DNA of 36,277 bases from Paenibacillus agaridevorans (GTDB lineage: Bacteria > Bacillota > Bacilli > Paenibacillales > Paenibacillaceae). The DNA is taken from positions 327-36,603 of the forward strand of contig NZ_BDQX01000403.1 in assembly GCF_003112455.1 (NCBI RefSeq), in the 5' to 3' direction. The position numbers and the translations under genes were made by a program. Below are positions 7,291 through 15,011 of the stretch, piece by piece (position 1 is the first letter of the stretch; each line of letters begins with the position of its first letter). A model generated the notes under the pieces. It worked only from the letters and a program-made list of their open reading frames with translations. It was not told the DNA's origin and did no database searches.

Positions 7291-7491
7291 ATAAGGAATT
7301 GATCTAATTATAATATCAAAACTTACCACCCCCAATGCATACACCCGATCACAGAAGAGCAAACTAGTCGTTGGATTGGAAATGATACGTTTTCCTATTG
7401 CAGCATATCCAAGGAAACAAGGTTTCACTGCCGCTATTCCGGTTTACTTATATGAAATAACCAATCTCAAAAATCGAAAGGATGAAAAAAC

Positions 7492-7944
7492 ATGACTACC
7501 AAAACAACAAAAACCGTCCAACAACATCTCAATCGGCAGATCGCCAACTGGAGCGTTCTCTATATTAAGCTTCACAACTACCACTGGTACGTAAAAGGCT
7601 CGCAGTTCTTCACGCTCCATGCGAAGTTCCAGGAGTTCTACGAGGAGGCGGCGCTGCATGTCGACGAGATCGCGGAACGTCTCCTAGCGGTGAAAGGCAA
7701 GCCAATCGCGACAATGAGCGAGTACCTGGAGGAATCTACCGTTAAGGAAGCCAGCGGCAAAGAATCCGCTGAAGGAATGGTCGACCAACTCATCAAGGAC
7801 TTCTCGACGGTTATCGACGAGCTTAAGGAAGGTATGGAGGCTGCACAGGAAGCCGGCGACGAAACAACGGCCGATATGCTCCTCGCCATCCATACTTCAC
7901 TGGAGAAACATGTATGGATGCTGAACGCGTTTAATGGCAAATAA
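7492..7944 (+). CDS. dps: Dps family DNA-protecting miniferritin
   Basis: Dps forms a 12-subunit shell that oxidises and stores iron with peroxide and protects DNA in stress and stationary phase. The 150 residues are the usual length. The inter-subunit ferroxidase ligands are present at His31, His43, Asp58 and Glu62, the same numbers as in the Listeria protein. The protein lacks a long basic N-terminal tail, so direct DNA binding is uncertain. The start ATG follows AAAGGATG. The PerR-type box 200 bases upstream supports peroxide control, as for mrgA in Bacillus subtilis. It is a single-gene unit ending at the hairpin at 7957-7997. Confidence 0.95.
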   Translation: MTTKTTKTVQQHLNRQIANWSVLYIKLHNYHWYVKGSQFFTLHAKFQEFYEEAALHVDEIAERLLAVKGKPIATMSEYLEESTVKEASGKESAEGMVDQLIKDFSTVIDELKEGMEAAQEAGDETTADMLLAIHTSLEKHVWMLNAFNGK

Positions 7945-7956
7945 GAGCGAGAAGGT

Positions 7957-7997
7957 AAACGAGCTGAGCCCCTACTCTCTGGTGGTGCAGCTCGTTT
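7957..7997 (+). terminator. Terminator of dps
   Basis: AAACGAGCTG (7957-7966) pairs perfectly with CAGCTCGTTT (7988-7997), with further CCCC/GGTGG pairing inside. The T run is only three, so strength is uncertain. Confidence 0.65.
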
Positions 7998-8006
7998 CAC
8001 TAAACT

Positions 8007-8068
8007 CTGGGCACCGCGAAAGTTAACGGAATTGGCGTCGAAGCTTCCCTTTTTTTCGTGTGTATCAG
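8007..8068 (+). repeat. Partial copy of the MITE core (inverted relative to 13802-14031)
   Basis: About 50 of 60 bases match the reverse complement of 13864-13924, including CGCGAAAGT, CGGAATTG, TCGAAGCTTCCC and TTTCGTG in the same order. The terminal inverted repeats of the longer copy are not evident here. The unit itself can fold, CGAAAGT against the TTTCG end. Confidence 0.7.
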
Positions 8069-8107
8069 AAAAAGGTAAAAGAACTTAAAAATTTTTAGAT
8101 TTTCAAG

Positions 8108-8144
8108 AAGACGAGCACCGCGGTTTAAGCGCGATGCTCGTCTT
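8108..8144. terminator. Hairpin between convergent dps and permease genes
   Basis: AAGACGAGCA (8108-8117) pairs with TGCTCGTCTT (8135-8144), and CGCG pairs inside. Tails are TTGG on the plus strand and CTTG on the minus strand, so it is a modest terminator in either direction. The permease gene ends at 8189 with no other terminator. Confidence 0.6.
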
Positions 8145-8188
8145 TTGGTTACTATTTAAAAAGTTCCCGCCGAGCTTGATGATTAACC

Positions 8189-10936
8189 CTACTCGTCATT
8201 GCTCCGAAGTCCCTCCGCCGCCTTCAGCTTTAAAGCCGCTCTTGCGGGCGCAATATTGACGAGCACCGAGAGCAGCAGAAGCCCGAGCATGATCGGCAAA
8301 ATGATCTCATAGAGATAGGACGGCTCGAACGCCATATAATCCGGCATGTCCCGCCTCGCAGCTTGCGTAAACAATAAAGCGCCGCTGGCGCCGATGCCCC
8401 AACCGGTCAGCAGACCGGCTGCGCTGATAACAATACCTTCGAGCATAAACATCCAATAGATTTGTTTGCCAGGCACGCCGATGCAGCGCATCATCGCGAT
8501 CTGCCGTCCTCTTTCTCTTACTGTCCGATACTGAACAACCGCGAGTCCCATCAAGCTGATGATCCCGGAGAATACCGCGCAGCCTACGAAACCGATGCCT
8601 AACTGCTTGTTCATCAGATACTCCGCGCTATTATTCAGATAAGGCACCGTAAATCCCAGTACCCCGTTTAGAGCGAATCGATCCTCCAACTGTTGGGCGA
8701 GCTCGACGTCCCGATAATCGAAATCGAATAAGACGAAGCCGAGCGCCCTCTGATTTTCCCATTTGAAGCCAAATGCCTTAAGTTCGTCCACGACATCCGC
8801 GTGCATAAAAGTCTCGCCGTAATAATCGATGACGTGAAGATACGCCTCTTTCTGGAGGAATCCCGCTACGGTGAGTGATTTCTCGAACAACAGCACTTTG
8901 GGTTCATCCATTGCTCTAAGCTTTTTGTATTCATACACCGGGAACGCAGCAGTGTCGCCCGCCTTTAGTCCGGGTTTAAAGACATCGTCTCTCGTCTTGT
9001 AAAAGTACGGCAGCATAATATAACCGGGATCATTCAACACCGCTTCCCAAGCTTCCTCGTCGCTGCCGAACCTGGGATCGCGTTCCGCCAGCGGGGGAAG
9101 CTCTCTCTTCAGCAGCTCCTCCGTTACTGGCAAGATGGCTTGCGCCACCCAATCCGGCGTCATTTCGATCATAAACGGCTCAGAAATCATGTGAGCTTCC
9201 ACATGCTCGGAGATAAAATCATCCCCGTCCGCCACGGACATAATATGATCCCGCTCCGACTCCGACTGGTATGAAGCATATCCGCCGTTGCCCAGCACCG
9301 TCTGCGGGGTCTGGCTGACGTCGCCCGATGCCGTTATCAATCCCATGATGGTCACCGTAAACGTCACGATCATCATGATCAGAGCGAATAATAACGCCGT
9401 AGTGTACGTTCTTCCGGATTGGCTGCGGGGATACTTCGTCGCAAGCATGACCGAGAGAGGCGGAATCCCCAGCCGCCCGAACAACCTGCTCAGAGGCCCG
9501 CTCATGATGGACAACAGCCGTATGAGGAGGAACAAGAGGAAGCAACATGCGCCTAACCACGAGACGCACACCCACAACAAGTTTCCCCCGCTCAAATCCG
9601 GTGTCTCGACAAATGCCAGATAGAAGTGAATCACCGTGAAATAGACCCCTGCCCCTGTCAGTACCCATCCGAACAAACGATGCTTGTATCCTTTTCGTGC
9701 CAGCCGCTCGCCTCCGCCGCGCAGCGCTTCGACTACCGGGAACCGGCCAGCCTTGTGTGCGGCGAATGCGGATACGACAGCCAGGAAAACGAAGATGGAT
9801 ATAAAGAGCAATACCGCGCCAACTATCGAGAGATGCGGATGAATTGGAATATGCATGCCCGTCATCCGTTGCAAAACGTCGCTGTACGTACCGTAGAACA
9901 GAGATACCAGACCGTATCCTGCGCCTATTCCGATAAGCGAGCCGACCAAGGCGCTAAGCAACGACAAGAGCAACGCTTCGGCCGCAAACATGGCGCCGAT
10001 CTGACCGGGAGACAAACCGATCGCTCGCAGGACGCCGTACATGCCCCTTCTCGACTCCGAGATCATAACGAGCACTTGCCGCATGAAGATCAGGCTGGAA
10101 GCAATGGCTACCAAGCTGATTATCCCGATGATGATGGTGAAATTTAATCTTTCGAGCTTGTCGCGATAATCGGCCTTCAAATAATGAATCTCGTAATTCA
10201 GCTCCGGAAGGATGAACATCGCTCTGTCAGGCAGGGAATCATTAACCGTCCCCGTCCATATAGCGGGATAGATGCCCTCGCCGATCTTCGCAATCTCGCG
10301 CGCCAGCGCCTCCGATACGATCGCCGTGCCGCCATAGGCGCCGTAATCCCTGAAGCCCGTCAAACCTTGCTCCGGCGTTATTTCGCGAACGCGCAGCAGC
10401 TTGGAGCCGTCAGAGGCGATGATTTCCAACGCATCGCCGGCCGCAACGCCGAGCTGCGACGCCGTCGCCTCGTTCAGAATGACCTCGTTTTCGCCAATGC
10501 CGCGGCTCCACAGCTCCGCTCTTGCAGAATCGAATCTCGCCGCCTTCTCCGTGGAGAAGCCAAGGACCAGCACCGACTTCAGCACTCCGCTCTCTTCGCC
10601 TTTTGAGTCATGAGCCCGGAGCGTCGCCTCCGCTCCGACATAAGGCAACACCCGATAATCGGTCGATCGTTCGTCCACGTATTTCTCCAGCAAGGCGACT
10701 TGTTCTGAAGTAAATCCGGCAGAAAGCTGCTCCTCCGGCGTCAGCTTCGAACTGATAGGGCCCAGCCTCGTCTCTATCCACCGTTCTCCGCTTATGCGGA
10801 CGGAATCGTAATTAACAAAGCTGACCGCGATGAGCATCGCGCCGATCGCCCCTGCCGCGATCGTTAGCAGCGTCTGCTTCCATTGCTTGCGGAGATTGCT
10901 CCACGCCATCCGCCATACGATGCCGGAGCCGATCAT
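8189..10936 (-). CDS. FtsX-like ABC transporter permease (large, two FtsX domains)
   Basis: This 915-residue protein starts with a membrane helix (about 21-42), then a long extracellular region. A first FtsX block follows (about 255-400), with the coupling-type sequence SRRGMYGVLRAIGLSPGQI. After more helices and a second extracellular region comes a final FtsX block (about 790-905) with RERGRQIAMMRCIGVPGKQI. This is the fused two-unit form of the MacB/LolCE-like permeases, which usually do not import solutes but move or extract molecules at the membrane. Its start has GGAGG nine bases upstream and lies 15 bases after the ATPase gene, so the two form one transporter. The 650-residue Bce permeases differ in layout. 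The substrate is unknown; peptide or cell-wall stress is a guess from the adjacent two-component system. Confidence 0.88.
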   Translation of the reverse strand: MIGSGIVWRMAWSNLRKQWKQTLLTIAAGAIGAMLIAVSFVNYDSVRISGERWIETRLGPISSKLTPEEQLSAGFTSEQVALLEKYVDERSTDYRVLPYVGAEATLRAHDSKGEESGVLKSVLVLGFSTEKAARFDSARAELWSRGIGENEVILNEATASQLGVAAGDALEIIASDGSKLLRVREITPEQGLTGFRDYGAYGGTAIVSEALAREIAKIGEGIYPAIWTGTVNDSLPDRAMFILPELNYEIHYLKADYRDKLERLNFTIIIGIISLVAIASSLIFMRQVLVMISESRRGMYGVLRAIGLSPGQIGAMFAAEALLLSLLSALVGSLIGIGAGYGLVSLFYGTYSDVLQRMTGMHIPIHPHLSIVGAVLLFISIFVFLAVVSAFAAHKAGRFPVVEALRGGGERLARKGYKHRLFGWVLTGAGVYFTVIHFYLAFVETPDLSGGNLLWVCVSWLGACCFLLFLLIRLLSIMSGPLSRLFGRLGIPPLSVMLATKYPRSQSGRTYTTALLFALIMMIVTFTVTIMGLITASGDVSQTPQTVLGNGGYASYQSESERDHIMSVADGDDFISEHVEAHMISEPFMIEMTPDWVAQAILPVTEELLKRELPPLAERDPRFGSDEEAWEAVLNDPGYIMLPYFYKTRDDVFKPGLKAGDTAAFPVYEYKKLRAMDEPKVLLFEKSLTVAGFLQKEAYLHVIDYYGETFMHADVVDELKAFGFKWENQRALGFVLFDFDYRDVELAQQLEDRFALNGVLGFTVPYLNNSAEYLMNKQLGIGFVGCAVFSGIISLMGLAVVQYRTVRERGRQIAMMRCIGVPGKQIYWMFMLEGIVISAAGLLTGWGIGASGALLFTQAARRDMPDYMAFEPSYLYEIILPIMLGLLLLSVLVNIAPARAALKLKAAEGLRSNDE

Positions 10937-10951
10937 AATCCGTTTCCTCCG

Positions 10952-11608
10952 TCATGAACGATGCATCCGGATTGTACGATTCATGTGCGACGCGATGCCC
11001 GGATCATGCGTGACGACCGCGATCGTCGTTCCGTAATGACGATTAAGCATTTCCAGCAGCCCGATGATTTGCTCCGCCGTATCCGTATCAAGCGCGCCGG
11101 TAGGCTCGTCCGCCCATATAATGTCCGGTCTTGCGACAATGGCTCTGGCTATGGCGACGCGTTGATTCTGTCCGCCCGACAACTGAGCCGGATAGCTGTT
11201 CTCCTTGTCCGCAAGCCCAACCTCGGACAAAGCCTCTCGCGCTCTGACTCGAGCCTTCCCCGTGGGCATGCCGGCTGCAATAAGCGGCATCGCCGCATTC
11301 TCCCACGCCGTCAGTACAGGAACGAGATGATAGGACTGGAAGACGAAGCCCATCTTCGCCAGTCTGAGCTTCGCGATTTTGGCGTCATCCCACTCATGAA
11401 TCGGCGCGTCGCCGATCCATATTTCGCCGCTGTCGCATGATTCGATGCCCGCGAGAATGTGGAGCAATGTCGTTTTGCCGCAGCCGGACGGTCCCGTAAT
11501 GGACACCATCTCGCCCTTGTCCAAGTTAAGCGATACTTCCCTAAGCGCCTTCGTCGCCGCGGTCCCCTTGCCGTAAGTTTTAGATAATCCTTGTACGCGA
11601 ATAAACAT
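10952..11608 (-). CDS. ABC transporter ATP-binding protein (MacB/LolD type)
   Basis: This is the ATPase partner of the downstream FtsX permease. Starting at the ATG at 11608, eight bases after AGAGG, gives 218 residues; the GTG at 11617 lies within the ribosome site. Walker A is GPSGCGKTT at residues 39-47, the Q loop is Gln91, the signature LSGGQ is at 143-147 and Walker B ends in WADEPT at 165-170. The close LolD/MacB match comes from the LSGGQNQRVAIARAI and DEPTGALD segments. A 113-base gap with a perfect inverted repeat separates it from the sensor kinase gene, suggesting its own regulated promoter. Confidence 0.92.
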   Translation of the reverse strand: MFIRVQGLSKTYGKGTAATKALREVSLNLDKGEMVSITGPSGCGKTTLLHILAGIESCDSGEIWIGDAPIHEWDDAKIAKLRLAKMGFVFQSYHLVPVLTAWENAAMPLIAAGMPTGKARVRAREALSEVGLADKENSYPAQLSGGQNQRVAIARAIVARPDIIWADEPTGALDTDTAEQIIGLLEMLNRHYGTTIAVVTHDPGIASHMNRTIRMHRS

Positions 11609-11621
11609 GCTTTTCACCTCT

Positions 11622-11653
11622 TGTTCTGCTAATGACGTAACTGTAGCAGAACA
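11622..11653. promoter_or_regulatory. 10-bp perfect inverted repeat upstream of the ABC operon, possible operator
   Basis: TGTTCTGCTA (11622-11631) and TAGCAGAACA (11644-11653) are exact inverted copies with a 12-base centre. They lie 14 to 45 bases upstream of the ATPase start. Further out, ATTATGCA occurs twice (11653-11660 and 11686-11693), 33 bases apart. No strong -35 is visible, which fits an activator-dependent promoter, plausibly served by the response regulator encoded upstream. As RNA it could also be an attenuator hairpin, but it lacks a T run. Confidence 0.5.
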
Positions 11654-11721
11654 TTATGCATTCCTAATGAACCAAATGTGCAGATATTATGCAGAAGGGG
11701 CTGGCATCCCCTATCTTCCCC

Positions 11722-13065
11722 TTATTCCTTCATGACCGGCAGCGTTACGACAAAGCTGGCTCCCTCGCCATAACGGCTTCTTACCGCCGCCTCCCCGCCA
11801 TGAGCTCGAGCGAATTCGCGGACAATGGCAAGACCCAGACCAAGCCCCGTTCCGCGTCCTCTGCCGCCTTTGGCTGTTTCCGTTCCCCGATAAAAGCGGT
11901 CGAACACCCTCTCCAACTCCTCCTCTTCGATTCCCGGACCGTCATCGCTGACTGTAAGCTGGATCGAGCCTCCCGCTAACGCTAAATCTACCGTCACCAG
12001 AGATTGGGCATGACGGAACGCATTGCCGACAAGATTAATTAACAATTGCTTGATGCGTCCGCGATCTCCGTACATCGTTGCATCCGGAAGTCCCGTAATG
12101 TCATGCCGTATGCCGCGTTCCTCTCCGGCCGCCGAAAGCGTCTCCAACACCTCTTCGGCCAGCTCTGTCATAGAAAACCAGGACTTGAACAGCGGCAAAT
12201 GTCCGCTCTCCGCAAGCGCCAGTTCCTGCAGATCGCGGACGAGACGGCTTAACCGCAACGTCTCGTCATGAAGAACGGCAAGCTTGTCCGGCGCCAGCGG
12301 AGCACCTGACTGCAAAGCATGATCCAGCGTTGCTCGCATAATGGCAATCGGCGTCCGCAGCTCGTGGGCGATATCCGCCACCATCGTCGTTCTGACCGTC
12401 TCCAGCTGTTGGTTGCGACGCAAGAGGTCGCCAATTTCTCCCTTCAAAGACGTCCAATCCCGCTCTCCGGAATCGACGGGCAAATGGCGATGCTGCGCCA
12501 TATACGTCTTCAATTCTTCCGCTAGACGCCGACCGGCCTGATCTTCCGTCCGATTCAACTTATGCTGAAGGATCAGACCGCAAGTCAATACGAATAACCC
12601 CGTCATGCAAGGAACAACAAATTTTATGAACCATGAATGGCCAAAGGAGGTAATGCTCGTCTCGGTATAGCCGACAATTCGACCTCCGATCATAACCGGC
12701 AGCTTGCGTCCGCCGCTCCATTCACCGCCCCGCGAAACCTCTGCTACTTTCTCGTAATGATCATCATCGCCTGCATAGATTCGAACGGCGAAGTCGGAAT
12801 CCGCGCCATACACATACCCGTCTCGCACAAGCCGCTCCTGTAATCCGTCAAAGCCGCCATTCAACTCGACATACATGACTGCATAGCCGTTCCAATACAG
12901 CTCTGCCCTCTCCCGTTCCCTGCTCTCCATGCCCAGAAGTACAATCTGTACGATCCATCCTGTAAGCAAAGCCGCCGCTATGCTAATCGCAACCAGTCGC
13001 AGCCGCTTTGCTAACCCATTCCGTCCGCGTCCAATGGTCAAACCGTCAGTCTGCGCGCCGGTCAT
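11722..13065 (-). CDS. Two-component sensor histidine kinase
   Basis: This membrane kinase has 447 residues from the ATG at 13065, which follows GAGGTGA at ideal spacing. The GTG at 13074 overlaps the regulator's stop and is less likely. Helices at about 24-46 and 148-168 enclose a 100-residue extracellular sensor. The phosphorylated His is His234 in DIAHELRTPI. The ATP-binding domain shows Asn348 (LINLVGNAF), DDGPG at 374-378 and GTGLGLGLAIV. The substantial outer sensor separates it from the BceS-type intramembrane kinases. The gene overlaps or abuts the response regulator, so the two are a cognate pair, followed by the ABC transporter they probably control. Confidence 0.93.
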   Translation of the reverse strand: MTGAQTDGLTIGRGRNGLAKRLRLVAISIAAALLTGWIVQIVLLGMESRERERAELYWNGYAVMYVELNGGFDGLQERLVRDGYVYGADSDFAVRIYAGDDDHYEKVAEVSRGGEWSGGRKLPVMIGGRIVGYTETSITSFGHSWFIKFVVPCMTGLFVLTCGLILQHKLNRTEDQAGRRLAEELKTYMAQHRHLPVDSGERDWTSLKGEIGDLLRRNQQLETVRTTMVADIAHELRTPIAIMRATLDHALQSGAPLAPDKLAVLHDETLRLSRLVRDLQELALAESGHLPLFKSWFSMTELAEEVLETLSAAGEERGIRHDITGLPDATMYGDRGRIKQLLINLVGNAFRHAQSLVTVDLALAGGSIQLTVSDDGPGIEEEELERVFDRFYRGTETAKGGRGRGTGLGLGLAIVREFARAHGGEAAVRSRYGEGASFVVTLPVMKE

Positions 13066-13070
13066 CCCGG

Positions 13071-13778
13071 TCACCTCGCCTCTTCGGAGAACCGATACCC
13101 GATGCCATATACGGTCTCGATGTAAGGCTTCTCCGCTTCGTGATCGCCAAGCTTCTTGCGCAAATTGCGAATATGCGAATCAATCGTCCGCTCGTAGCCG
13201 ATATAATCGTCGCCAAGCGCTTCGTCCATGAGATGGGTTCGCGTGAACACTCGTCCAGGATGGGAAGCAAGCTTCCAGAGCAGCATAAATTCCGTGCGAG
13301 TCAGCTCCAGACGGCGATCCTCGAGCTGCGCCGCATATTTGTCGTTATCCAGCAGCAGCAATCCTCGCTGTAATCGCACATCTTCGCGATGCCTTCCGTC
13401 CTCCCGGACGTTTCCCTTGGATGTGCGCCGCAATACCGCTTTCATTCTAGCGCCCAGCTCCCGCAGACCGAACGGCTTCGTCAAATAATCGTCCGCTCCC
13501 AGCTCCAGCGCCAGCACCTTGTCAAACTCATCGCCTTTAGCCGTCACCATAATAATGGGCAAGCCCCATTCACGCTCGTTGCGCTTGCATAGATCCAGCC
13601 CGCTCTCTCCTCCGGGCAGCATCCAGTCCACCAGCAGCAGATCCGGCTTCACTTCCCTAATGAGCCCCTCGGCTTCCGACAGCGTCGCCGCTCCGTGAAC
13701 CTCGATATCTTCCCGCCGCAAATAATCCGCGCATTCCTTGAGCAGCTCGGTCTCGTCTTCGATCCATACGACCTTCAA
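13071..13778 (-). CDS. OmpR/PhoB-family response regulator
   Basis: The 235-residue protein has a receiver domain with acidic residues at 7-8, the phospho-acceptor Asp51 (LVDWMLPGG) and Lys101 (YLTKPF). A C-terminal winged helix follows, with ELTRTEFMLL, TRTHLMDEALG, TIDSHIRNLRKKL and YGIGYRF. The start is TTG at 13778, about four bases after a GGGGGAG. It is the first gene of the regulator-kinase-ABC unit. A MITE-like element begins only 24 bases upstream of the start codon, so the promoter must lie within or beyond that element. Confidence 0.94.
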   Translation of the reverse strand: MKVVWIEDETELLKECADYLRREDIEVHGAATLSEAEGLIREVKPDLLLVDWMLPGGESGLDLCKRNEREWGLPIIMVTAKGDEFDKVLALELGADDYLTKPFGLRELGARMKAVLRRTSKGNVREDGRHREDVRLQRGLLLLDNDKYAAQLEDRRLELTRTEFMLLWKLASHPGRVFTRTHLMDEALGDDYIGYERTIDSHIRNLRKKLGDHEAEKPYIETVYGIGYRFSEEAR

Positions 13779-13801
13779 TCGGCTCCCCCCTTAATGAGGT
13801 T

Positions 13802-14031
13802 GTTCAAAAAGTCCGCTTCCCATTACGAAGTAATTCTAGAAGCTTACTCGACGTCGAATATTTCCTGAAACCCACGAAAGTGAAGGGAAGCTTCGATGTC
13901 AATTCCGATTACTTTCGCGGGGCCCAAGGTTTGCCGAACCTAGCTATGCTCACGTAGCTTCCACTACGCTCCGCTCCTCAGGTTCTAGCTACATCCAATC
14001 TTCTTGGTACTGATAACCGAACTTTTTGAAC
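13802..14031. mobile_element. MITE-like element, about 230 bp, with 29-bp terminal inverted repeats
   Basis: The ends GTTCAAAAAGT (13802-13812) and ACTTTTTGAAC (14021-14031) are exact inverted copies. The match continues inward to 23 of 29 bases. There is no frame for a transposase. The interior contains a foldable block that recurs, inverted, at 8007-8068. I see no clear target-site duplication. The element fills most of the gap between the response regulator and the TIMP-like gene; the rest of that gap holds the short repeat at 14137 and a hairpin at 14190. Confidence 0.75.
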
Positions 14032-14136
14032 TCGAATATAATGTAGACGATTATTCCACAAATTCACTCCGATGTCGATTGATCTTGCATCCGGTTGCAA
14101 CACTTCGCTTTTCTGGTACGTTCTTAATGCATAAGG

Positions 14137-14179
14137 CAAGGTGAAACGGCTACGCCATCGTTTGGCGGCGCGGCGCGTT
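14137..14179 (+). repeat. Dispersed intergenic repeat, copy B
   Basis: This copy matches 4486-4528 at 36 of 43 bases. It can fold through GAAACG against CGTTTC just beyond its right end. It lies upstream of the TIMP-like gene, about 105 bases from the MITE-like element. Confidence 0.6.
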
Positions 14180-14189
14180 TCATTCCGAG

Positions 14190-14228
14190 AAATATAGAGA
14201 AAGTATGGCGAAATCCTTTCCTATATTT
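14190..14228 (+). promoter_or_regulatory. Hairpin in the leader of the TIMP-like gene
   Basis: AAATATAG (14190-14197) pairs with CTATATTT (14221-14228), extended by GAAAG/CTTTC with one bulge. It ends 17 bases before the GGAGG of the downstream gene. It could be a weak terminator of something upstream or affect translation; neither is shown. Confidence 0.35.
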
Positions 14229-14254
14229 TTAATAAGACGAACAGGAGGATTCCT

Positions 14255-14851
14255 TTGAAAACAATAGGCAAACTCATTCTGCTGGCAGCTTTGCTGACCG
14301 GCATTGCGATGGCATACCTGCCTCAAACAACGTTTGCATGCAGTTGCGCGGAGCCGAAGCCTATTACGGATGCCGCCGAAGGGGCACAAATCGTATTTGC
14401 CGGAAAAGTTGCTGATGTAACGGAAGCCAAAAGCAAACAAGGCTTTTCCATTAAAAATATCCAGTTCGAGACGGAGACCGTGTACAAGGGTGAAGCCGGC
14501 TCGCGTATTACGGTGTGGACCGGCAGCGGCGGCGGTGATTGCGGCTTCTTTTTCCAGAAAGGCATGTCCTATCTCGTTTATGCCTACGCTTCCGGCCCCG
14601 ATGGGAACAGGGACGAACCGGGCACGGGGATATGCACTCGTACGAAGGCGCTCTCGCAATCTCAAGGGGATCTTGATCTATTAGGGCAAGGAATGCCGCC
14701 GAACAAAGATCTCGATCAGCCCATTGCCGATTCGGCGAAGGATATTGACGTCAAGCTTCCATGGCCCCTGCTTGCCGGCGTCGTTGCGGTAATAGCGGCA
14801 AGTATCGCGATTGGGTTGCTTCTGAGAAAGAAACGCGGAGCCGGACGTTGA
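14255..14851 (+). CDS. TIMP/netrin-like (NTR) domain protein, secreted and membrane-anchored
   Basis: This 198-residue protein has a signal peptide ending in TTFA. The mature form would then start with Cys-Ser-Cys (Cys29, Cys31), the same N-terminal CxC seen in animal tissue inhibitors of metalloproteinases. Cys96 (GDCGFFF) and Cys127 (GICTRT) fit the partner cysteines of the two fold-defining disulfides. The domain (IVFAGKV, VYKGEAGSRITV, YLVYAY) ends near residue 135. After a short linker comes a C-terminal helix (about 167-191) and RKKR, so it is anchored to the membrane facing outwards. TIMP-like proteins occur in bacilli with unknown roles; inhibition of a metalloprotease is only a possibility. 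The start is TTG with GGAGG six bases upstream. Confidence 0.8.
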   Translation: MKTIGKLILLAALLTGIAMAYLPQTTFACSCAEPKPITDAAEGAQIVFAGKVADVTEAKSKQGFSIKNIQFETETVYKGEAGSRITVWTGSGGGDCGFFFQKGMSYLVYAYASGPDGNRDEPGTGICTRTKALSQSQGDLDLLGQGMPPNKDLDQPIADSAKDIDVKLPWPLLAGVVAVIAASIAIGLLLRKKRGAGR

Positions 14852-14908
14852 TACACGGCCAGTACGATTCCGCTTGGACCGAAAACTTATACGTTCGCAT
14901 GTGGAAAA

Positions 14909-14957
14909 AAGCTCGCCACGCTCGCTCCCGTTAAAGGTGCTGAGTTTTGGCGAGCTT
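14909..14957. terminator. Bidirectional terminator between convergent genes
   Basis: AAGCTCGCCA (14909-14918) pairs perfectly with TGGCGAGCTT (14948-14957). On the minus strand six Ts follow, so it ends the hydrolase-family gene well; on the plus strand the tail is CTTTC. Confidence 0.8.
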
Positions 14958-15011
14958 CTTTCATTTGTTTTCGCAACGGCGTTTCCTGTTCCCATTGCTC
15001 GGCAACGGAGT

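Noticed and set aside
6653-7294. Three long overlapping plus-strand frames and a long minus-strand frame across the tandem repeat
   Set aside because: They repeat the same peptide in shifted phases because the unit is 52 bases; they have no family resemblance and no ribosome site, so they are by-products of the minisatellite.
8189-13778. Bce-type antimicrobial peptide resistance module
   Set aside because: The kinase has a 100-residue outer sensor and the permease is a 915-residue fused two-FtsX protein. Bce systems use a small intramembrane-sensing kinase and a permease of about 650 residues.
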